Notes under the pieces: generated by a model
The model's database searches: none
What the model saw: the letters and a program-made list of their open reading frames with translations, nothing else
What the model was told of the DNA's origin: nothing
Program-made: the position numbers and the translations under genes
Shown: positions 1-5,198 of the stretch, piece after piece
Numbering within the stretch: position 1 is the first letter of the stretch
How the letters are laid out: each line of letters begins with the position of its first letter
From: Actinomycetota bacterium
GTDB taxonomy: Bacteria > Actinomycetota > Acidimicrobiia > Acidimicrobiales > Ilumatobacteraceae
Reading direction: 5' to 3'
NCBI GenBank assembly: GCA_009705865.1
Contig: WLSJ01000113.1
Location: 1-5,198, forward strand
Length of the DNA: 5,198 nucleotides

Positions 1-16
1 AAGTAGTCTGAAAACC

Positions 17-1183
17 GTGCTTAGGTACCTCACAGCCGGTGAATCTCATGGTCGCGCCCTCACAGTTATTGTCGAGGGGCTCCCTGCTGGACTTCCGATA
101 CTTGCTGAACACATTGAATCGGAGTTAGCACGACGCCGACTTGGTTACGGCCGAGGACCGCGTCAGCGCTTCGAAGAAGATCGCGTCACTTTGGTTGGCG
201 GAGTTCGACACGGTCGCACGCTCGGTTCTCCCGTATCAATCGAAATTCAAAACTCCGAGTGGTTTCGTAGCGACAAATGGCATGCAGAGATGTCTCCTGA
301 ACCTGGTGCAACTGAAGCGCCGTTGACGCAGCCTCGTCCTGGCCACGCAGATCTTGTCGGAATGCAGAAGTACGGATTCGTTGATGCGCGAGACGTTTTA
401 GAGCGAGCAAGTGCCCGTGAAACTGCTGCGCGTGTTGCTGCGGGTGCACTAGCAAAACAACTCCTCTCACATCTTGGTGTCGGAGTTTTGAGCCATGTTG
501 TTCGTATGGGTGATGCCGCAGCGCCATCACTGGTTCTGCCAACGATGAGCGATTTACCTGCTATTGACGCTTCCGAAGTTCGTTGTTTTTCGAAGTCTGG
601 TGAAGACGCAATGATTACTGCCATCAAGGCCGCAGCGCGCGATGGTGATTCACTTGGCGGAATCGTGGAAGTCATCGCACACGGAGTACCTATTGGTTTA
701 GGAAGTCACGTTCATTGGGATCGCAAGATAGACGCTTTGTTGGCACAAGCCATCATGAGCATCCAAGCCGTAAAAGGTGTCGAAATCGGAGATGGTTGGG
801 AAGTAGCTGGTCTTCGAGGAAGTCAAGCGCACGACCCAATTACCTGGGACTCTGTTGAACATCGGTATGTGCGTGAGAGCCATCGTTCTGGAGGTACCGA
901 AGGTGGTATTACCACTGGAGAGCCACTCATTGTTCGTGCAGCTATGAAGCCGTTGGCAACGCTGAACAGGCCCACATTGAAGACAGTAGATACCGTTACC
1001 AAAGAAGAGACGGTCAGTTTCAAAGAGCGCACAGATGTCACTGCAGTACCGGCGCTAGGAGTCATTGCTGAGACAATGGTTGCTCTGGTCCTTGCTGCTG
1101 AGGCACAACGAAAGTTTGGCGGAGACTCACTTTCCGAATTCGTTCGCAATGCGACGTCGTTTCGGGCAACACTAGAGTCGTGA
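17..1183 (+). CDS. aroC: Chorismate synthase
   Basis: This enzyme converts 5-enolpyruvylshikimate-3-phosphate to chorismate, the last shikimate-pathway step, in the cytoplasm using reduced FMN. The 388-residue length is normal for the longer bacterial form. Visible family motifs are GESHGRAL at residues 8-15 with the conserved His11, RPGHADL at 107-113 with His110, the RASARETAARVAAGA signature at 130-144, SGGTEGGITTG at 291-301, MKPLATL at 310-316, and RTDVTAVPALGVIAETM at 338-354. The GTG at 17 is chosen because it gives the usual MLRYLTAGESHG N-terminus. No clear Shine-Dalgarno is visible in the 16 bases before it, where TAG (4-6) or TGA (9-11) may end an upstream gene. Its TGA stop overlaps the GTG start of the shikimate kinase gene by four bases, which suggests coupled translation. 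The family assignment is secure. Confidence 0.97.
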   Translation: MLRYLTAGESHGRALTVIVEGLPAGLPILAEHIESELARRRLGYGRGPRQRFEEDRVTLVGGVRHGRTLGSPVSIEIQNSEWFRSDKWHAEMSPEPGATEAPLTQPRPGHADLVGMQKYGFVDARDVLERASARETAARVAAGALAKQLLSHLGVGVLSHVVRMGDAAAPSLVLPTMSDLPAIDASEVRCFSKSGEDAMITAIKAAARDGDSLGGIVEVIAHGVPIGLGSHVHWDRKIDALLAQAIMSIQAVKGVEIGDGWEVAGLRGSQAHDPITWDSVEHRYVRESHRSGGTEGGITTGEPLIVRAAMKPLATLNRPTLKTVDTVTKEETVSFKERTDVTAVPALGVIAETMVALVLAAEAQRKFGGDSLSEFVRNATSFRATLES

Positions 1184-1743
1184 CCTCTTCCAAACCCTGC
1201 ATTGTCCTCGTCGGGCTCATGGGTACAGGCAAGACAACGGTGGCGCGATTACTTGCCGAACACCGCAACGTTGAGTTGCTCGACACCGACAAATTGATAG
1301 AAGCACGTGAAGGGCGCACAGTTCGAGAGATCTTTGCTGAATCGGGCGAAGACACATTTAGAGATCTTGAATCTGAAGTGTTGCGCGAATGTCTTTCTCG
1401 GCCTGGTAGCCCAATCATTGCGGGAGCTGGTGGAGTTGTAGTGCGTGAGAAGAACAGGGCGTTGATTGATCAGGCGAGAGATGCAGGTTCTGCAGTTGTT
1501 GTGTGGCTACATGCACGGCCAGAAGTACTTGCAGAACGGACCGCAAAGGGTGTCCATCGCCCGTTACTAGATGACGACCGGATGGGGACGTTGACACAGA
1601 TGTCAGAAGATCGCGGTCCGCTTTATGCTTCTGTTGCCGACATCGTTATTGATGTATCGGACCGCAGAATTGAATCAGTGGTTGATTTGTTAATAGACGC
1701 TTTAGATGAGCAAGAAGAATTTGTAGGAAATGAACATGAGTGA
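1180..1743 (+). CDS. aroK: Shikimate kinase
   Basis: This enzyme phosphorylates shikimate at O3 with ATP, the fifth pathway step. The 187-residue protein is a P-loop kinase of normal length. The Walker A motif GLMGTGKT is at residues 12-19. DTD at 35-37 supplies the acidic residues expected for Mg2+ and shikimate binding, and FR at 60-61 gives the shikimate-binding Arg61. HRPLL at 126-130 carries the lid arginine (Arg127), and RGPLY at 145-149 carries Arg145, equivalent to Arg136 of the M. tuberculosis enzyme. Oddly, the normally invariant GGG of the substrate site reads GAGG at 82-85, so one glycine is alanine. The GTG start overlaps the aroC stop as GTGA and has only a weak ribosome site, consistent with coupling. 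Its 3' end overlaps the aroB start by 8 bases. Confidence 0.95.
   Translation: MTSSKPCIVLVGLMGTGKTTVARLLAEHRNVELLDTDKLIEAREGRTVREIFAESGEDTFRDLESEVLRECLSRPGSPIIAGAGGVVVREKNRALIDQARDAGSAVVVWLHARPEVLAERTAKGVHRPLLDDDRMGTLTQMSEDRGPLYASVADIVIDVSDRRIESVVDLLIDALDEQEEFVGNEHE
1725..1728 (+). promoter_or_regulatory. Ribosome binding site deciding the aroB start
   Basis: AGGA lies inside the end of aroK. It is one base from the ATG at 1730, which is too close, and seven bases from the ATG at 1736, which is near ideal. This favours 1736 as the aroB start. Confidence 0.6.
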
Positions 1744-2770
1744 TGCAGTAGAAGAAATCGTCAATCTGGGTGACCGTTCATATTCCGTCATTGTTGGGCA
1801 CGGTGTTCTGTCTCGTACGAAGACCATGATCCCGTCTTCAGCGCGTCGCGTTGCCATAGTGACCCAAGAAGGAATACCGCCTGCGTACATTCCGACTTTC
1901 GGAGTCCTTGCAGTCTCGACTCATGTCATTGGTGAAGGGGAGAGCCACAAGACCCTCACCACTATCGAACGTTTGTGTCGTGAGTTTTCTCAAGCGGGTC
2001 TTAATCGTGGAGACGTGATTGTTGCAGTTGGGGGCGGAATGGTCACAGATGTTGCCGGATTCGCTGCAGCCTCGTATCACCGTGGAATTCCAGTGGTGCA
2101 CGTTGCGACGTCATTGTTAGCAATGATTGATGCTGCTGTTGGCGGCAAAACAGGCGTCAATATCGCTGAAGGTAAAAACCTTGTGGGCGCATATTGGCAA
2201 CCTCATGGCGTTGTGTGTGAGATGGATGCACTTGACACATTGCCTGCGCGCGAGATGCGGTGTGGTCTTGGCGAGATGGCGAAATATCACTTCATTGTTC
2301 GCGAGGACTTGAGTTCACTGTCAATGGTTGACCGAATCGCTCGCTGTGTGCGTATCAAAGCGGACATCGTGTCGGCAGATGAGCGTGAAGGCGGAATCCG
2401 TGCGCTATTGAATTACGGGCACACGCTGGCTCATGCGTTAGAAATCGCTACTGATTTTTCTATCGCGCACGGCGAGGCTGTGGCCATTGGTTTGTTGTAT
2501 GCAGCTCATCTTGCGCACCGAATGGGTCGCATTGATTCCGCTCGTGTTGATCAGCATTATGAAGTCGTGCATGGTGTGTACGGCCTGCGTCATGCGTTGC
2601 CAAACGGAATCACTCCAGACCAACTCATTATTGATATGGGTAGAGATAAGAAGGCAATTGATTCGATTACTTTTGTGCTCGACTCGGCAACCGGCCTCGA
2701 AGTGGTGTCCGGCGTATCAGCGGACATGATTCGTCTGGCTCTTGATGATCTTGTTCTTCGCCTTGGCTAA
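1736..2770 (+). CDS. aroB: 3-dehydroquinate synthase
   Basis: This enzyme cyclises DAHP to 3-dehydroquinate, the second shikimate step, using NAD+ and a divalent metal. Numbered from the ATG at 1736, the protein has 344 residues, a normal bacterial length. The NAD-binding region includes GEGESHKTL at 66-74 and GGGMVTDVAGF at 99-109, followed by IDAAVGGKTGVN at 131-142. Metal ligands are Glu180 in GEMAKY, His229 in NYGHT and His245 in HGEA. The 16-residue spacing of the two histidines matches the fungal AroB domain (His271/His287), and His233 matches the catalytic histidine of that motif. DKK at 304-306 is the expected C-terminal basic patch. An in-frame ATG at 1730 would add two residues but sits too close to the ribosome site. 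It overlaps aroK by 8 bases and is followed by the only intergenic gap in the window. Confidence 0.95.
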   Translation: MSDAVEEIVNLGDRSYSVIVGHGVLSRTKTMIPSSARRVAIVTQEGIPPAYIPTFGVLAVSTHVIGEGESHKTLTTIERLCREFSQAGLNRGDVIVAVGGGMVTDVAGFAAASYHRGIPVVHVATSLLAMIDAAVGGKTGVNIAEGKNLVGAYWQPHGVVCEMDALDTLPAREMRCGLGEMAKYHFIVREDLSSLSMVDRIARCVRIKADIVSADEREGGIRALLNYGHTLAHALEIATDFSIAHGEAVAIGLLYAAHLAHRMGRIDSARVDQHYEVVHGVYGLRHALPNGITPDQLIIDMGRDKKAIDSITFVLDSATGLEVVSGVSADMIRLALDDLVLRLG

Positions 2771-2885
2771 TTGCCTCTATGGCTCACCAATTGGATCCCT
2801 GTTGGCGACCACCATGTGGATTGAAACGGTTCGACTAGAGGGAAATACCATCGATCAGGCAACCTGGGCGGAGTACGGTGGCTGA
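2745..2885 (+). CDS. Possible small hydrophobic protein between aroB and aroQ
   Basis: This is a 46-codon ORF of unknown function that I do not recognise. It starts with an ATG inside the 3' end of aroB (26-base overlap) and ends at a TGA one base before the aroQ ATG, so it spans the whole gap. Residues 1-26 contain no charged residue and could form one membrane segment; residues 27-46 are polar and acidic (for example TIDQATWAEYGG at the end). First codon positions in the second half are purine-rich, as in real genes. Against it, there is no clear ribosome site, the hydrophobic start is partly a frame-shifted reading of the aroB end, and an open frame of this length can arise by chance. An internal ATG at 2814 would give only 23 residues. 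M. tuberculosis has a membrane-protein gene in this cluster, but between aroQ and pepQ, and I cannot claim homology. Confidence 0.3.
   Translation: MILFFALANCLYGSPIGSLLATTMWIETVRLEGNTIDQATWAEYGG
2821..2851 (+). promoter_or_regulatory. Weak candidate promoter before aroQ
   Basis: TTGAAA (2821-2826) resembles a -35 element, and TACCAT (2846-2851) fits a loose TAnnnT -10 element, with a 19-base spacer. The spacer is longer than the ideal 17 bases. This lies in the only gap between recognised genes, so an internal promoter for aroQ-pepQ-efp-nusB is possible, but matches this loose occur often by chance. Confidence 0.15.
2877..2881 (+). promoter_or_regulatory. Probable ribosome binding site for aroQ
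   Basis: GGTGG stands five bases before the ATG at 2887. A second purine run, GGAG at 2870-2873, stands four bases before an alternative GTG start at 2878. The two sites therefore support different starts three codons apart. Confidence 0.4.
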
Positions 2886-2886
2886 T

Positions 2887-3330
2887 ATGTCTTTGTCGTC
2901 AATTCTTCTTTTACATGGCCCAAACCTGAATCTTCTCGGCACCCGTGAACCAGAGGTATATGGCCACGCAACGTTGGCAGACCATGTGGCCACAGTTGTG
3001 GCGGCGGCAGCTACGCATGGCATCCCTGTAGAGAATCTTCAGTCCAATACCGAAGGTGAGATGGTGAACGCGATTCACGCAGCCAAGGGGAAAGTAGATG
3101 GCATCATCATTAATGCTGGGGCGTTCACTCATTACTCGTGGGCTGTTCACGACGCATTGAAGTCGTATCCAGGCAATGTGATCGAAGTTCATTTGTCTAA
3201 TCCGGGTGCACGCGAGCAGTTTCGTCACGTCAGCGTGTTGGCACCCGTTGTCAACGGAACCATTTCTGGATTTGGTGGACTCGGGTATGCGCTGGCCGTT
3301 GATGCATTGGTCGAATTAGCTTCTCAATAA
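2887..3330 (+). CDS. aroQ: 3-dehydroquinate dehydratase, type II
   Basis: This enzyme dehydrates 3-dehydroquinate to 3-dehydroshikimate, the third pathway step. The type II family forms a dodecamer and works through an enolate, with no Schiff-base lysine. Numbered from the ATG at 2887, the protein has 147 residues. GPNLNLLGTREPEVYG at 11-26 carries Arg20 and the catalytic Tyr25. QSNTEGEM is at 52-59, and INAGAFTH at 75-82 carries Asn76 and His82. EVHLSN at 100-105 carries Glu100 and the catalytic His102, and Arg113 follows in REQFRH. These positions match the M. tuberculosis enzyme with an offset of one. The ATG is preferred because it gives the same distance to the GPN motif as in M. tuberculosis; a GTG at 2878 would add three residues. 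The TAA stop shares its last base with the pepQ ATG. Confidence 0.95.
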   Translation: MSLSSILLLHGPNLNLLGTREPEVYGHATLADHVATVVAAAATHGIPVENLQSNTEGEMVNAIHAAKGKVDGIIINAGAFTHYSWAVHDALKSYPGNVIEVHLSNPGAREQFRHVSVLAPVVNGTISGFGGLGYALAVDALVELASQ

Positions 3331-4418
3331 TGGATGTGTCTCGACGCCTATCTCGTCTGAGTGCGAGTAGTGCAGCCGACTTTGTACTGGTACTTCGGTT
3401 AGAAGACATCCGTTGGTTGACGGGCTTTACAGGTGGCACAGCACAATTGGTCGTACAACGTTCCACGCATGATGCATGGTTGCTAGTTGACGGTCGATAC
3501 TTTGAACGCGCAATAGCCGAAACCACGGCATCGCACGCATTGGTTCATGTTGAGCGTGTGATTGCAGACATCACGACGGAACAGATGATCGGACGCATTG
3601 TTGGTACGTCTGCTCTTGCCGTTGACCCATCGCATCTCACTGCTCACCACATGACAACGCTGCAAAACGTCTGCACGGTTCATTCTGAAAAAACTCAACT
3701 AGATGACCTTCGCCGCGTCAAAGATGAATCAGAGATTGCACTCATTGCTCGATCCGCAACAATTGCAGATATGGCCTTGGCGACTGTTGTGGCAGACGGC
3801 TTGATAGGTAGATCAGAAAAACAGATTCGCAATCAATTAGATCACTTGATGAGAGAGGGTGGAGCAGATGATGTGGCGTTTGAAACAATCGTTGCTACCG
3901 GGCCGAACGGAGCACGGCCCCACCATGAACCTTCTGATGACGTCGTGCAGAATGGTCACGGAGTCGTGATTGATTTCGGCGCAATGGTGGATGGGTATAA
4001 GAGCGATATGACGCGCACCATTCGTGTCGGAAACACCTCTAGCGAATATGACCGCATGTTCGAACTCGTGTGTGAGGCAGAAATGGCCGGAGTAATGGTC
4101 GTGAAGGAAGGGGTTGTCGGATCAGACATTGATGCCGCTGCCCGACGCGTTTTTGAGCGAGAAGGTGTCGATCACGAATATGTTCACGGCACAGGGCATG
4201 GAATAGGGCTCTATATCCACGAACAACCCATCTTTTCACCACGGTGTGTGGCGGTTCTGGCCACTAATGAGGTGGTGACTGTCGAGCCTGGGCTCTATCG
4301 TGGTGGGGTAGGCGGCGTTCGGATCGAGGATCTGGTCGTTGTCGCCGGCGATTCGTGCCGAATTCTTACGCAGACCCCCAAGGACCTCACATGCCCGCGA
4401 TCACCACGAACGATCTGA
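3330..4418 (+). CDS. pepQ: Xaa-Pro peptidase, M24B family
   Basis: This is a cytoplasmic dimetal peptidase that removes residues next to proline; sequence alone does not separate an aminopeptidase P from a prolidase. The 362-residue protein has an N-terminal creatinase-like domain (about 10-125) and a C-terminal pita-bread catalytic domain (about 130-350). All five metal ligands are present: Asp215 in VIDFGA, Asp226 in SDMTR, His290 in HGTGHG, Glu319 in TVEPGLY and Glu333 in RIEDL. The active-site histidines His198 and His297 are also there, with spacings matching E. coli PepP. Its ATG overlaps the aroQ stop by one base (TAATG) with no strong ribosome site, which suggests coupling. The last nine codons and the stop are read in a different frame from the beginning of efp. 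Confidence 0.93.
   Translation: MDVSRRLSRLSASSAADFVLVLRLEDIRWLTGFTGGTAQLVVQRSTHDAWLLVDGRYFERAIAETTASHALVHVERVIADITTEQMIGRIVGTSALAVDPSHLTAHHMTTLQNVCTVHSEKTQLDDLRRVKDESEIALIARSATIADMALATVVADGLIGRSEKQIRNQLDHLMREGGADDVAFETIVATGPNGARPHHEPSDDVVQNGHGVVIDFGAMVDGYKSDMTRTIRVGNTSSEYDRMFELVCEAEMAGVMVVKEGVVGSDIDAAARRVFEREGVDHEYVHGTGHGIGLYIHEQPIFSPRCVAVLATNEVVTVEPGLYRGGVGGVRIEDLVVVAGDSCRILTQTPKDLTCPRSPRTI
4380..4384 (+). promoter_or_regulatory. Ribosome binding site of efp inside pepQ
   Basis: AAGGA stands six bases before the ATG at 4391. It supports that start over an in-frame GTG at 4355, which would add twelve residues that do not resemble the family. Confidence 0.65.
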
Positions 4419-4954
4419 AAAACGGAATCACACTCCAACTCGACAACGGACTCTTTACTGTTGTTGAATTTCAGCACGTGAAGCCTGGAAAAGGTGGAGC
4501 CTTTGTGCGCACCAAGTTGCGCAACCTGAAGAACGGCAATGTATTAGAAAAAACCTTCAATGCGGGTATTCGTGTTGAACAAGCGATTCTTGACAAGCGT
4601 GACATGCAGTTTTTGTACAAAGACGGTGATGACTTCGTATTCATGGATACTGATTCATATGATCAAATGACAGTTACACCTGCAGCTCTCGGAGATGCCG
4701 CTGATTATCTGGTCGAACAAGCAATGGCGATTATCGCTTACCACAACGGTGAAATCATCACTGTTGAAATTCCAGCATCTGCCGAACTTGTCATTGCGGA
4801 TACTGAGCCAGGAGTGCAAGGCGACCGTGTCTCAGGCGCTCGCAAGCCAGCCACTCTCGAAACCGGAAAAGTCATTCAGGTTCCATTGTTTGTGAACGTG
4901 GGAGACAAAGTAAAGGTTGACACTCGCACCGGCGACTACGTCACACGCGTCTGA
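4391..4954 (+). CDS. efp: Translation elongation factor P
   Basis: EF-P enters the E site of ribosomes stalled on consecutive prolines and promotes peptide-bond formation. The 187-residue protein has the usual three beta-barrel domains: a KOW-like N domain (about 1-63), a central OB domain (about 65-127) and a C-terminal OB domain (about 130-187). The tip loop reads KPGKGGAFVR at 31-40, placing Lys34 where E. coli carries its modified lysine. The C-terminal signature RKPATLETGKVIQVPLF is at 151-167. The ATG at 4391 gives the normal N-terminus and length, with AAGGA six bases upstream. The gene begins 28 bases before the pepQ stop, in another frame, and its TGA shares one base with the nusB ATG. 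No EpmA-type modification gene lies in the window. The loop has Gly36 where the actinobacterial PGKGP type has proline. Confidence 0.97.
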   Translation: MPAITTNDLKNGITLQLDNGLFTVVEFQHVKPGKGGAFVRTKLRNLKNGNVLEKTFNAGIRVEQAILDKRDMQFLYKDGDDFVFMDTDSYDQMTVTPAALGDAADYLVEQAMAIIAYHNGEIITVEIPASAELVIADTEPGVQGDRVSGARKPATLETGKVIQVPLFVNVGDKVKVDTRTGDYVTRV

Positions 4955-5198
4955 TGGCCCGTGACCCGGAATCATTTCGCGCCAGTGATGAAAGAACTGA
5001 TGCTCGCGAGCAGGCAGTTATTTTCTTATACGAATCCGAACAACGTTCAATGTCTCCGCTTGAGTTGTTGGCTGACCGGGGAGTCGCATCTGCAGATCTC
5101 ACCGGTGAATTATTGAACGGTATCGAGACCCATCGTGTTGCCATTGATGAGGCAATCGTTTTGCACGCAAAGGGATGGGCGCTTGATCGCATGCCAGC
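4954..5198 (+). CDS. nusB: Transcription antitermination factor NusB (3' end outside window)
   Basis: NusB pairs with NusE (ribosomal protein S10) on boxA RNA and supports processive transcription of rRNA operons. Only the first 81 codons are present and no stop is reached before the window ends; the full family protein is usually about 130-170 residues. The visible part fits the all-helical NusB fold: AREQAVIFLYESEQRSMSP at residues 17-35 is the first helix region, LLNGIETHRVAIDEAI at 53-68 matches the conserved helix before the boxA/NusE surface, and GWALDRMP at 74-81 matches the W-x-L-x-R-M motif. The ATG is chosen because it overlaps the efp stop as TGATG; no strong ribosome site is visible, so coupling is likely. 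The first 14 residues are charged and poorly conserved. Confidence 0.92.
   Translation, partial: MARDPESFRASDERTDAREQAVIFLYESEQRSMSPLELLADRGVASADLTGELLNGIETHRVAIDEAIVLHAKGWALDRMP

Noticed and set aside
247..675. 142-codon minus-strand ORF opposite aroC
   Set aside because: It is antisense to highly conserved aroC codons, its serine/alanine/arginine-rich product has no recognisable motif, and it is best explained as a shadow frame.
1062..1418. 118-codon minus-strand ORF across the aroC-aroK junction
   Set aside because: It is fully opposite two well-supported genes, and its low-complexity serine-rich product has no recognisable motif.
2809..2819. Short inverted repeat CCAC-CAT-GTGG after aroB, considered as a terminator
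   Set aside because: A four-base stem with a three-base loop and no following T run is too weak for an intrinsic terminator.
2779..2838. A 19-codon + strand ORF in the aroB-aroQ gap with two cysteines, resembling a leader peptide
   Set aside because: It has no ribosome site, no run of aromatic codons and no terminator/antiterminator hairpin pair, so an attenuation leader is not supported.
4355..4390. Upstream GTG start extending efp by twelve residues
   Set aside because: EF-P proteins begin near the MPAITTNDLK segment, and the ATG at 4391 has its own ribosome site; the extension lies within pepQ coding sequence.
1..5198. An undescribed defence, mobile or biosynthetic system
   Set aside because: Every long reading frame with coding character is a known housekeeping family, and no repeats, integrase, transposase or CRISPR-like spacing was seen.

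Overview
The window is a compact, single-strand stretch of core metabolism. Every recognised gene lies on the + strand, in the order aroC - aroK - aroB - (small ORF?) - aroQ - pepQ - efp - nusB, with the last gene cut by the window edge. As far as I recall, Mycobacterium tuberculosis has the same order (aroF/aroC, aroK, aroB, aroD/aroQ, a small membrane-protein gene, pepQ, efp, nusB), so an actinobacterium is the best guess. Base composition looks close to half G+C, with many A/T third positions. That is low for classical high-GC actinobacteria and would suit a free-living aquatic actinobacterial or acidimicrobial lineage. The lineage is an inference from gene order and composition only.

Layout. 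Bases 1-16 hold only the end of whatever lies upstream. Bases 17-2770 carry chorismate synthase, shikimate kinase and 3-dehydroquinate synthase, joined by short overlaps. Bases 2771-2886 are the only gap between recognised genes. It holds a possible 46-codon hydrophobic ORF that overlaps the end of aroB and stops one base before the aroQ ATG, plus weak promoter-like hexamers. Bases 2887-4418 carry type II dehydroquinase and an M24 Xaa-Pro peptidase. Bases 4391-4954 carry elongation factor P, whose start lies inside the end of pepQ. Bases 4954-5198 hold the N-terminal part of NusB.

Function. AroB, AroQ, AroK and AroC catalyse steps 2, 3, 5 and 7 of the shikimate pathway to chorismate; the other steps must be encoded elsewhere. 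PepQ, EF-P and NusB add peptide turnover at proline, rescue of ribosomes stalled on polyproline, and transcription antitermination. Overlapping stop/start codons and the absence of terminators point to one polycistronic, translationally coupled unit that continues beyond both window edges.

I found no mobile element, CRISPR array, RNA gene or defence-like system. This is mostly an ordinary housekeeping operon. The points worth a second look are the small ORF in the aroB-aroQ gap, the EF-P loop sequence and a glycine substitution in shikimate kinase.
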